From the NCBI GenBank assembly GCA_021793595.1, contig JAJYSL010000099.1:1-14405 (forward strand): a DNA stretch of 14,405 nt, in the 5' to 3' direction. The position numbers and the translations under genes were made by a program. This document shows, one piece after another, positions 7,498-13,922 of this stretch (positions within the stretch are counted from its first letter, which is position 1; every line of letters begins with the position of its first letter). The DNA is from Acidobacteriota bacterium. Its GTDB lineage: Bacteria > Acidobacteriota > Terriglobia > Terriglobales > Acidobacteriaceae. The notes beneath the pieces were generated by a model, which made no database searches, had not been told where the DNA came from, and was given only the letters and a program-made list of their open reading frames with translations.

Positions 7498-8316
7498 TTG
7501 GCTGGACTATGTCTGTTGTTCACAGGAATTGGCTTTGCAGGATTGGGGTCGGCGAGCGCGCAAGACGCCAAACCAAATCTGACGCCGCCCAATGTGCTGG
7601 TGGTACAGGTTGAAGTGCTAAAGCCGGGAATGGCCGGCATGGCCCATCAGAAGTCCGAAAGTGCGTTTGTGCAGGCAATGGAAAGGGCGAAGTCACCCGA
7701 TCATTACTTCGCCGCGACCTCGTTGTCGGGCCGCAGCCGGGCGCTGTTCTTTCTTGGGTACGATTCCTTCGCGGACTGGGAAAAGTCAAATGCGGCAATG
7801 ATGAACGATTCGACGCTGGCTTCGGACTTCGACAGCGCGATGCAGGCGGACGGTAAGCTGCTCAGTTCCTATTCCACGATAGTGTTCCGCTATGAGCCGG
7901 ACATGAGCATCTCGCCCAACGTGGACCTGGCGCAGATGCGCTACGTGGACATCACCGTCATCGACATCAAGCCGGGCCATGAGGCGGAGTGGAAGGAACT
8001 GGCGAAACTTCACAATGAGGTCTACGGAAAAGTTCCCAACACCCATTTTGCGATGTGGGAGGAATATTTCGGCGACGAAGGCGGCGTGTATATCGCGACG
8101 GCTCCTATGAAGTCGCTGGCAGAGCTCGATGAGCATCGTGTCGCCGCGCAGAAGGCCTGGGCATCTGCCGATGCGGACAAGAAAAAGAAGATGAGCGACC
8201 TGGAAGCTTCTGCTTTCGCCTCCATTCATACCAATCTGTATGCCATGGACCCGAAGATGAGCTACGCTCCCGAGCGTTGGAAGATCGCAGCGCCGGATTT
8301 CTGGGGTAAGCAGTAA
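7498..8316 (+). CDS. Secreted protein of two related alpha/beta halves, function unknown
   Basis: I do not recognise a named family. The first conventional start is TTG 7498 (272 residues). However, the in-frame ACG at 7477, preceded by AGGAGG, would give an N-terminus (M)KAKCGALAGLCLLF, a complete signal peptide with its positive charges. The in-frame stop at 7390-7392 leaves no ATG, GTG or TTG in between, so 7477 is probably the biological start or a mutated ATG. The signal peptide ends near GSASAQ (about residue 17-22). The mature protein consists of two similar halves, about 33-136 and 149-255. Each has a hydrophobic strand ending in KPG, a helix-rich middle, and a closing strand ending in EPDMS or DPKMS. 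The pattern suggests a duplicated ferredoxin-like (dimeric alpha/beta barrel) fold, which is an inference. A hairpin terminator candidate follows. Confidence 0.75.
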   Translation: MAGLCLLFTGIGFAGLGSASAQDAKPNLTPPNVLVVQVEVLKPGMAGMAHQKSESAFVQAMERAKSPDHYFAATSLSGRSRALFFLGYDSFADWEKSNAAMMNDSTLASDFDSAMQADGKLLSSYSTIVFRYEPDMSISPNVDLAQMRYVDITVIDIKPGHEAEWKELAKLHNEVYGKVPNTHFAMWEEYFGDEGGVYIATAPMKSLAELDEHRVAAQKAWASADADKKKKMSDLEASAFASIHTNLYAMDPKMSYAPERWKIAAPDFWGKQ

Positions 8317-8340
8317 ACTCAATCGCAGAAAAGCAATTCC

Positions 8341-8371
8341 TGGGCGGGTGGAGTAGGACTTCATCCGCCCA
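8341..8371 (+). terminator. Probable intrinsic terminator after the secreted-protein gene
   Basis: Arms TGGGCGGGTGGAGT (8341-8354) and ACTTCATCCGCCCA (8358-8371) pair over 14 positions, with two G-U wobbles and a 3-nt loop. A T-rich stretch GATATTTTAG follows. It begins 24 nt after the stop codon of the secreted-protein gene and lies before the permease start. The T-tract is interrupted, so termination may be partial and the permease may be partly read through. Confidence 0.6.
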
Positions 8372-8400
8372 GATATTTTAGATCGCAGTCGACGGATTTC

Positions 8401-9750
8401 ATGACGACAGAAAAGATCCTCGCCCAGTCGCCCGACGGGGTGTCGCACGCAGACGACAAGCTGAAGCGGGTCATCGGAGCGTGGGGGCTGGGCGGAGCGG
8501 CGGTCAACATCGCGGTGGGCGCCGGAATCTTTGTCGTGCCGGCATTCGTCGCAGCCATCCTGGGACCGGCGGCCATCCTCGCTTATCTGATCTGCGGACT
8601 GGCGGTGGCGCTGGTAATCACCTGTTATATCGAGATTGGAAGCTTTGTGACACGGTCCGGCGGCGGCGTTGCTTACGTCGACGAAGCCTTTGGGCCGTTG
8701 ATGGGGTTTCTTGCGTGGGTAATGTATTCGGTGGGCTATGAAGTGATCGCGAACGCCGCGCTGGCGATTGCACTGGTGAGTTCGCTGGCGATCTGGATAC
8801 CGGTGCTGGGCCATGGCATTGCGCGCGTGTTGGTATTGTTCTTGTTGTTCGCTGGTCTGGCCGCAGTGAACGTCGTCGGAGCTCGCCAGGGACTTCACGT
8901 CGCGGTGGCCGGGACCATCGCCAAGCTGGTCCCCTTACTGCTGGCGGTCGGTGCCGGCGTCTTCTTCATGCATTGGCATCAACTGCGATGGTCGGGATGG
9001 CCGCCGGCAGGCAAGCTGGGAGAGGCATCGCTGATTTTATTTTTTGCCTTCCAGGGCATTGAAGAAGCACTCGCGCCCAGCGCTGAAATTCGCGATCCAG
9101 CACGCTCTGTGCCGAGGGCCATGTACGGCGCCACGGCAACAGTGATCGTGTTGTATGTCGCACTCCAGCTGGTCAGCCAAGGCGTTCTCGGCGGCGAATT
9201 GGCACACCAGACAACCGCGCCGCTGGCTGCGGTCGCCGGAAGAGTTGTGGGTGTCGCCGGCAGCACGCTGGTTCTGATCGGCGTCGCGGTGTCGATTTTC
9301 GGCACTATGGCGGGCGGAATGTTATCGACGCCGCGCGCGTTTTTTCTGGCAGCGGAAGACGGCACTCTGCCGGCAGCTCTCGCCCGTGTCCATCCGCGGT
9401 TCCGTACGCCACACGTTGCGATTGTCACAGTGGCGGCGTTGATGTTTCTGCTGGCAGCGTCCGGAGGCTTTAAGCACCTGGCTGTACTTTCCAGCGCTTC
9501 AATTTTGTGCGTCTACCTGGCCGTTTGCCTGGGAGCGTTGAAGCTGCGCTACACCCGCGATCGAGTCCCGGGGGCCTTCCGCGCACCCGGCGGGCCGCTG
9601 GTTGGGACTTTGGGTTCCATTGTGGTGATCTGGTTGCTATCGCATTCCAGCAAACTCGAAGTCAGGGCATTGTCGGGAACATTAGCCCTGTCAATTTCAT
9701 ATTTCTTCGCACGGCGATGGTACTTAAGCCGACGCGGGAGCAGAGATTAA
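8401..9750 (+). CDS. APC-superfamily amino-acid permease
   Basis: The 449-residue protein is almost entirely hydrophobic segments, about 12 predicted membrane helices, as expected for a cytoplasmic-membrane amino-acid/polyamine/organocation transporter. Family landmarks are the first-helix substrate motif GAGIFVVP (40-47; usually GSGIF), RSGGGVAYVDEAFGP around 80-95, and QGIEEALAPSAEIRDPARS, the conserved helix-6 and loop region with the typical E-x-x-x-P-x-R pattern. The start is ATG 8401. No clear Shine-Dalgarno sequence precedes it, which lowers certainty about the exact start. The substrate cannot be told from sequence. Its 3' end faces the restriction operon, and only 35 bp separate the two convergent stop codons. 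Confidence 0.88.
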   Translation: MTTEKILAQSPDGVSHADDKLKRVIGAWGLGGAAVNIAVGAGIFVVPAFVAAILGPAAILAYLICGLAVALVITCYIEIGSFVTRSGGGVAYVDEAFGPLMGFLAWVMYSVGYEVIANAALAIALVSSLAIWIPVLGHGIARVLVLFLLFAGLAAVNVVGARQGLHVAVAGTIAKLVPLLLAVGAGVFFMHWHQLRWSGWPPAGKLGEASLILFFAFQGIEEALAPSAEIRDPARSVPRAMYGATATVIVLYVALQLVSQGVLGGELAHQTTAPLAAVAGRVVGVAGSTLVLIGVAVSIFGTMAGGMLSTPRAFFLAAEDGTLPAALARVHPRFRTPHVAIVTVAALMFLLAASGGFKHLAVLSSASILCVYLAVCLGALKLRYTRDRVPGAFRAPGGPLVGTLGSIVVIWLLSHSSKLEVRALSGTLALSISYFFARRWYLSRRGSRD

Positions 9751-9785
9751 TTGAGTTTGCGCAGGCCCAACCCGCCTATGCCATG

Positions 9786-10595
9786 CTACGAGCGATCCGC
9801 GTATTGACGCTTGGTATCGAAGTCGATCTGATCGGCAGGGACAAGACGATAGTGACGTTCTTCGACGATCAGCACACGCCCTGTCTCGACGGTCAATTCG
9901 AAGAGAGCGATTACGTCGTCCTCCATAAATTGCGCGGACACTGGGCGGCAAATCAAGTCCGGAAATTTTGCTTCGCAGCATGCGATGTCCTGCGTAGTTT
10001 GTACGGGTGAAAGTTTGTCTGAGCCGCCTTTCGCCTGTACCGGAATCACATAATGGGCGCCATTTCGATTGAGACCGACATAAATCTCGTCGATTTCGAT
10101 CTGTCCCATGCCCTTCACGTGGGTACGAAGATGATTCTGTAGAGAATACGTCGTCAGCCCCAGAAAAATATCGATCAGGCGGTTGTATCGGACTTTGGCC
10201 AACAGCGCCTGCTCATCGCCAAGCGCATAAGCGCCGATGATCTCAGGCGTAGAATCGGGAATTTTTGTGGCAGCGATGTCTTCGCGAGGCCTGATCGTCG
10301 TGCCCCCGATTTCAACTAGTCGAAAGCGATACAAACTTCTTCCCGCGCCTTCGATTATCCACGCCTTGCCCTTCGGTGCGGTTTTCAGTATTTCACCAGG
10401 CAGGTCGCGGCGAAATTTAAAGCTGTAAATTACGTCGCCCAGGTTATCCGGGCGCTCGACACCTACCGCCGCAGCGGCTGCAACAAGCTCGTCTCGATGA
10501 AATTCAAACTCTTCCGTACCCTTGGCCCAATGTTTCCGAAACACGTTGACGATGATCGGTACATACTGCGCCCCTTTGTCAATCTTCTTCGCCAT
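9786..10595 (-). CDS. Type II restriction endonuclease, PD-(D/E)XK-like with QxK site (putative)
   Basis: The 269-residue protein is not a family I can name. Its place directly after a cytosine methyltransferase and vsr marks it as the cognate restriction enzyme. A nuclease-like core lies at about 165-222: IEIDEIYVG (167-173, acidic candidates Glu167, Asp169, Glu170), then HYVIPVQAKGG (181-191) with Gln187 and Lys189. These fit the D-(x)n-(E/Q)xK active site of PD-(D/E)XK nucleases, with Gln replacing the usual Glu or Asp. The N-terminal 150 residues are mixed and may recognise DNA. The start is ATG 10595, 8 nt after the methyltransferase stop. The sampled GC of about 50% is lower than the flanks. 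Specificity is unknown. It could instead be an inactive or unrelated partner protein, but context argues against that. Confidence 0.75.
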   Translation of the reverse strand: MAKKIDKGAQYVPIIVNVFRKHWAKGTEEFEFHRDELVAAAAAVGVERPDNLGDVIYSFKFRRDLPGEILKTAPKGKAWIIEGAGRSLYRFRLVEIGGTTIRPREDIAATKIPDSTPEIIGAYALGDEQALLAKVRYNRLIDIFLGLTTYSLQNHLRTHVKGMGQIEIDEIYVGLNRNGAHYVIPVQAKGGSDKLSPVQTTQDIACCEAKFPDLICRPVSAQFMEDDVIALFELTVETGRVLIVEERHYRLVPADQIDFDTKRQYADRS

Positions 10596-10603
10596 ATAGG
10601 TCT

Positions 10604-11911
10604 TCAGGCCATCGCAAAACTAAGTTGTGCGACATCCAGGCGGTCCACCCGGCGCAGCCGTCTTCCCACAACGTTTTCAGACACGCCGTAATATCTCGCC
10701 GCAGCACTCATCGTCATTTGCAGCAGAGATTCCTGGCCTAGTTCAATGGTCTGTTCTGGACGCAGAGGTTCTTTCTTCATCGTGAGAAGGAGTTCCGCAG
10801 CTACGGCGCGGCCGAGAAGCGGTGGCACGGAATTTCCAACTTGACGAAATCCATGCCATTTTGTCGTGTGCAAACGGAACCAATCGGGATAGGAATGAAG
10901 TCGCGCGGCCTCGCGAACCGTAATGCAGCGAGGCGCATAGGGATGGATCGGGCGGGGCGAGGTAAACGCCCCGCGATCGCTTCCGGTCCCCGCTCGAAGC
11001 GTGTTGCATATCCCCTTCGGATCAAGCTTGAGAAATCGGCTCACTGCCTCTACCTTGCCCGACCCTGTGGCGTTGAACCGGCGTTGCGACAATGGAGTGT
11101 GTTCGGTGCGCATACTGGAGGTAAGACGCTTTGGGTCCCATTGTCTTGGGTGTGAAAAGTCTCGGACATCTTCAGCCAATCCACGCAGGATCCGCGCATA
11201 CCGTGATGCCTTGCGGAAGCGTGCATGCTCAACCATATCGGAGTCGAGCAACTCCGGGTACTCATCGGGGTCTGGCAAATCGCCGATCGCTTCCCACACC
11301 GTTGTGGGCGCAGCGGCGACAGGGGTCGGGTATTGTGGCAGCGGAAGGCCTCTCTTCGCACCTATCAAGAAAAGTCGGCGTCGATCTTGGGGAACGCCGA
11401 AGTCGGCTGCATTCAGCACGCGATAGGGTAATAACACTTGGTACCCGTTGGAGTGAAACATCGCGATCAATTCCTCTAGCAGTTGGCGATGATTGCCAAT
11501 CGTTAGACCTTTCACGTTTTCAAAAACAAAGTACTTCGCGTCCAGTTCTACGGTGAGGCGGACGAATTCCAGCAGAAGTCGATTGCGTGGATCATCCAAG
11601 GCTCTTTTCCCGATGAGGGAGAATCCTTGACATGGCGCGCCGCCGAAAACAACGTCTACGGCTGCGCCATTCAGCTTCGCCGCCTTTCGTATGCCCGCTC
11701 CTGTGATTTTTGTAGCGTCCGCGCATATTGCGGCGCAATTGGGGAAGTTAAACTCGTGTACGGCGCAATGAATCGGATCGACCTCGACCGCAGCCGCTAC
11801 GTCGAATCCCGCTTGCTCGAAACCGAGCGATAGGCCCCCGGCTCCGGCAAATAGGTCAATTCCGATCGGACGGCCGGTACCTTTTCCGTTCTTAATCCGC
11901 GAGAAAGTCAT
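10604..11911 (-). CDS. DNA (cytosine-5-)-methyltransferase of the restriction-modification operon
   Basis: This enzyme transfers a methyl group from SAM to C5 of cytosine in a specific DNA sequence, protecting host DNA from the partner nuclease. The 435 residues show the C5-methyltransferase motifs in order: I DLFAGAGGLSLGF (19-31), IV GGAPCQGFS with catalytic Cys94, VI FENVKG (130-135), VIII QDRRRLFLIG (175-184), a variable target-recognition region of about 110 residues (195-300), IX around residue 331, and X RQVGNSVPP (356-364). About 60 residues follow motif X, longer than usual, including MSAAARYYGVSENVVGRRLR, which looks like a helix-turn-helix. The gene overlaps the end of vsr by 20 nt. 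The target sequence cannot be read from the protein by eye. Base composition is lower in GC than the neighbouring housekeeping genes. Confidence 0.95.
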   Translation of the reverse strand: MTFSRIKNGKGTGRPIGIDLFAGAGGLSLGFEQAGFDVAAAVEVDPIHCAVHEFNFPNCAAICADATKITGAGIRKAAKLNGAAVDVVFGGAPCQGFSLIGKRALDDPRNRLLLEFVRLTVELDAKYFVFENVKGLTIGNHRQLLEELIAMFHSNGYQVLLPYRVLNAADFGVPQDRRRLFLIGAKRGLPLPQYPTPVAAAPTTVWEAIGDLPDPDEYPELLDSDMVEHARFRKASRYARILRGLAEDVRDFSHPRQWDPKRLTSSMRTEHTPLSQRRFNATGSGKVEAVSRFLKLDPKGICNTLRAGTGSDRGAFTSPRPIHPYAPRCITVREAARLHSYPDWFRLHTTKWHGFRQVGNSVPPLLGRAVAAELLLTMKKEPLRPEQTIELGQESLLQMTMSAAARYYGVSENVVGRRLRRVDRLDVAQLSFAMA

Positions 11912-12302
11912 CGAGTCGCTCCGTCAATTTCTCGGGTTTCTTGAGTTCACATTGCCACACCGTCATCTGCGCCCAGCCCAATTTTTTCAATTCTCGTCGA
12001 GTGCGACGGTCACGCGCGACGTTGGCAAAAAACTTTGCTTGCCAGTATGCTACACGGGTCTTGGGGCTAGTGGCATACTTGCACTTTGCGTGTCGATGCC
12101 AAAAGCAGCCATGCACGAACACAACTTTGCGTCGCGACGGAAAAACCAAGTCTGGCTTACCCGGCAGGCTACTGTCGTGAAGCCGGTATCTGTATCCCAG
12201 GGAGCGAACAATTTTTCGCACTGCTATTTCAGGGGTCGTATCGCGAGAATGGACAGCCGCCATAATGAGGGACCGCTTCGCGCGATTTACGTGATCTGCC
12301 AC
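11892..12302 (-). CDS. vsr: Very short patch repair endonuclease Vsr
   Basis: Vsr nicks DNA 5' of the T in T:G mismatches formed when 5-methylcytosine deaminates, starting very short patch repair. The 136-residue protein matches the E. coli enzyme closely: RSLIMAAVHSRDTTPE near the N-terminus, SLPGKPDLVF with catalytic Asp51, VHGCFWHRH with His64, Cys66, His69 and His71, and Cys74 and Cys118 as remaining zinc ligands (each one residue later than in E. coli). TVWQCELK and LTERLDDFL end the domain. The start is GTG 12302, with GGAG (complement of 12313-12316) 10 nt upstream. It is the first gene of the operon and overlaps the methyltransferase start by 20 nt, so the two are probably translationally coupled. 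Confidence 0.95.
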   Translation of the reverse strand: MADHVNRAKRSLIMAAVHSRDTTPEIAVRKIVRSLGYRYRLHDSSLPGKPDLVFPSRRKVVFVHGCFWHRHAKCKYATSPKTRVAYWQAKFFANVARDRRTRRELKKLGWAQMTVWQCELKKPEKLTERLDDFLAD

Positions 12303-12322
12303 AGGCTAAAAACTCCGGCCTT

Positions 12323-12350
12323 GGAATCATTTCAATCTATATGGGATTCC
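12323..12350. repeat. Inverted repeat in the leader of the restriction-modification operon
   Basis: Half-sites GGAATC (12323-12328) and GATTCC (12345-12350) are perfect inverted copies separated by 16 bp. They flank the -10-like hexamer TATAGA on the minus strand. The arrangement could be a protein operator controlling vsr-methyltransferase-nuclease expression, but 6-bp half-sites can arise by chance. Confidence 0.3.
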
Positions 12351-12365
12351 GCTTGACCGCCGCAA
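12336..12365 (-). promoter_or_regulatory. Possible promoter of the vsr operon
   Basis: On the minus strand a -35-like TTGCGG (complement of 12360-12365) and a -10-like TATAGA (complement of 12336-12341) are 18 bp apart. They lie 34 bp before the vsr GTG start and just downstream of the accD stop. The -35 match is poor, so this is tentative. If real, it gives the defence operon its own promoter rather than read-through from accD. Confidence 0.28.
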
Positions 12366-12376
12366 TCAAGCCGCAT

Positions 12377-13237
12377 TCACAACAATGAACTATTTGGCTG
12401 CATAAAGTCGAGGGCGCGGATGAGGTATTGCTTCAATTCTTTGCGGGGAACGACGGCGTCGAGCATGCCGTGTTCCAGCAGAAACTCCGATCGTTGAAAG
12501 CCTTCCGGCAATTTCTGGCGAATGGTTTGTTCGATGACGCGCGGGCCGGCAAAACCGATCAGCGCATCGGGCTCGGCAACATTGAGATCCCCCAGCATGG
12601 CAAAGCTGGCGGTGACCCCGCCGAAGGTGGGATCGGTGAGCACGGAGATGTAGGGAATTTTGGCGTCGTCCATCAACGCCAGACGCGCGGAGATTTTCGG
12701 CAGTTGCATCAGGCTGACAATGCCTTCCATCATGCGAGCGCCGCCGGAAGTGGCGACGATGATGAGCGGATCGCGGGTTTCAAGAGAATGATCGGCGGCG
12801 CGACTGATGGATTCTCCGACAACAGCGCCCATACTGCCACCGATGAAGGCATACTCCATCGCACTGACAACGACCGCATGGTGACCCATGTTGCCGAGTG
12901 CCGTCAGAATCGCGTCATTGATTCCGGTGTCGCGCTGCGCTTTACTCAGACGATCCTTATATGGCTTCAGATCGGTGAAGTTGAGTGGATCCGTGGAACG
13001 CAATTCTGTGTCGATCAGGCGGTAGCCGGGCTCAAGCAGGCTATCGATACGAGCCCTGGCTGAGAGTTTGAAGTGTTTGCCGCATTTCGGGCAGACGTTC
13101 AGATTGGCTTCCAGGTCGGCCTTCCAGATGGTCTGGCCGCAGCTGTCGCACTTGGTCCACAGACCCTCGGTGCGGACTTTCTTTTCCGGCGTGGTCTCAA
13201 TCTCGTTTTCGTTCTCGTTGCGTTTAAACCAGGACAT
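12377..13237 (-). CDS. accD: Acetyl-CoA carboxylase carboxyltransferase subunit beta
   Basis: AccD pairs with AccA to move the carboxyl group from biotin on AccB to acetyl-CoA, giving malonyl-CoA for fatty-acid synthesis in the cytosol. The 286-residue protein has the N-terminal zinc ribbon with Cys30, Cys33, Cys49 and Cys52 (CxxC-x15-CxxC). The crotonase-like core contains MEYAFIGGSMGAVVGE (127-142), SGGARMMEG (164-172), DPTFGGVTASFA (202-213) and GFAGPRVIEQT (228-238). The length is typical. The start is ATG 13237, with a GGATGG-type ribosome-binding site upstream. cobO lies 79 bp upstream on the same strand. The restriction-modification operon begins 74 bp beyond its stop, where folC is often found in other genomes. 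Confidence 0.96.
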   Translation of the reverse strand: MSWFKRNENENEIETTPEKKVRTEGLWTKCDSCGQTIWKADLEANLNVCPKCGKHFKLSARARIDSLLEPGYRLIDTELRSTDPLNFTDLKPYKDRLSKAQRDTGINDAILTALGNMGHHAVVVSAMEYAFIGGSMGAVVGESISRAADHSLETRDPLIIVATSGGARMMEGIVSLMQLPKISARLALMDDAKIPYISVLTDPTFGGVTASFAMLGDLNVAEPDALIGFAGPRVIEQTIRQKLPEGFQRSEFLLEHGMLDAVVPRKELKQYLIRALDFMQPNSSLL

Positions 13238-13268
13238 ATTGCATCCATCCTAAACTGCGGAGTAGCAA

Positions 13269-13304
13269 CCCAGGTCTGATTCGCCGCGGCGGACGGAACC
13301 TGGG
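13269..13304. repeat. Imperfect inverted repeat in the accD leader
   Basis: CCCAGGT (13269-13275) and ACCTGGG (13298-13304) are perfect 7-bp inverted copies around a GC-rich centre containing the palindrome CGCCGCGGCG. It lies in the 79-bp gap between cobO and accD. No T-tract follows on the minus strand, so it is not a convincing terminator and could be a leader stem. Confidence 0.3.
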
Positions 13305-13316
13305 GCATCCGGCTCG

Positions 13317-13853
13317 CTAATATTCGATGCCGCGCTGCGCCAGAATTCCCTTCTGATACGCGTGCTTCACTTCGCGCATTTCAGTTACGGTGTCCGCAAT
13401 TTCAATCAGGCTGGGATGGGCGTTGCGCCCGGTCAGAATGACGTGCACCATCTCCGGCTTCTGCTTCAGCGCTTCCACGACACGCGCCGGATCCAGCATG
13501 TTGTAGCCGATGGCATAGTTGATTTCGTCGAGGATCACCATATCCCACTCGCCAGAGAAAATGGCCTGGCGAGCCTCTTCCCATGCAGCCTCCACCATGC
13601 GGATATCTTCCGGATCCGTTTCCGCGCCGCCGATTTTCACGAAGCCGCGACCCATCTGCTTCATCACCCAGTTGCCGCCAAAGGCCTGGACGGCATCCAG
13701 CTCGCCATAGTGCCAGGAGCCTTTCAGGAATTGCAGCATCAACACGCGCATACCGCTGCCGACAGCACGCAGGCCCGTGCCCATGGCAGCCGTGGTCTTC
13801 CCTTTTCCGGAACCGGTGTTGATGAGAATCAGTCCGCGCCTCGCGTCCGTCAT
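13317..13853 (-). CDS. cobO: Cob(I)yrinic acid a,c-diamide adenosyltransferase (CobO/BtuR/CobA type)
   Basis: The enzyme transfers the 5'-deoxyadenosyl group of ATP to the cobalt of reduced corrinoids, giving the adenosylated form used to make or salvage coenzyme B12; it acts in the cytosol. The 178-residue protein has the ATP-binding loop NTGSGKGKTTAAMG (12-25), the QFLKGSWHYGE segment (41-51), ILDEINYA (107-114, Walker-B-like), TGRNAHP (141-147) and the C-terminal AQRGIEY family ending. It starts at ATG 13853, with AGGAG about 10-15 nt upstream and an extended hairpin just before that. No other cobalamin genes are visible, so a salvage role is as likely as de novo synthesis. Confidence 0.94.
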   Translation of the reverse strand: MTDARRGLILINTGSGKGKTTAAMGTGLRAVGSGMRVLMLQFLKGSWHYGELDAVQAFGGNWVMKQMGRGFVKIGGAETDPEDIRMVEAAWEEARQAIFSGEWDMVILDEINYAIGYNMLDPARVVEALKQKPEMVHVILTGRNAHPSLIEIADTVTEMREVKHAYQKGILAQRGIEY

Positions 13854-13874
13854 ATAGTAGCCTTTAGCTCCTGT

Positions 13875-13909
13875 CCATTCGCAACTAGCTAGAAGCTAGC
13901 CGCGAATGG
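13875..13909. repeat. Extended hairpin upstream of cobO
   Basis: Outer arms CCATTCGC (13875-13882) and GCGAATGG (13902-13909) pair perfectly over 8 bp. Inside them CTAGCT (13885-13890) and AGCTAG (13894-13899) pair over 6 bp around a 3-nt loop, with a 2x2 internal loop between. It lies between the rlmH stop and the cobO ribosome-binding site on the minus strand. No T-run follows, so it may be an RNA-processing or leader structure rather than a terminator. It does not resemble a cobalamin riboswitch. Confidence 0.5.
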
Positions 13910-13922
13910 CCTTCGCGCACGT

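Noticed and set aside
7786..8898. 370-codon minus-strand open frame
   Set aside because: It is antisense to the secreted protein and permease, is rich in Arg and His as is typical of shadow frames, and lacks family motifs.
9751..9785. Terminator between the convergent permease and nuclease genes
   Set aside because: Only a 4-bp stem (AGGC with GCCT) without a T-tract can be drawn; too weak to list.
9507..10010. Plus-strand open frame bridging the permease end and the nuclease gene
   Set aside because: It overlaps the ends of two convergent genes in another frame, and its translation has no coherent features.
9751..12376. Prophage or transposon carrying the restriction-modification genes
   Set aside because: No integrase, transposase, tRNA gene or flanking direct repeat could be found at either boundary.
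12428..13063. 211-codon plus-strand open frame opposite accD
   Set aside because: It is antisense to the conserved AccD core and nothing supports coding.
13854..13922. Cobalamin riboswitch ahead of cobO
   Set aside because: The 69-bp gap is too short and lacks the B12-box consensus; only a simple hairpin is present.
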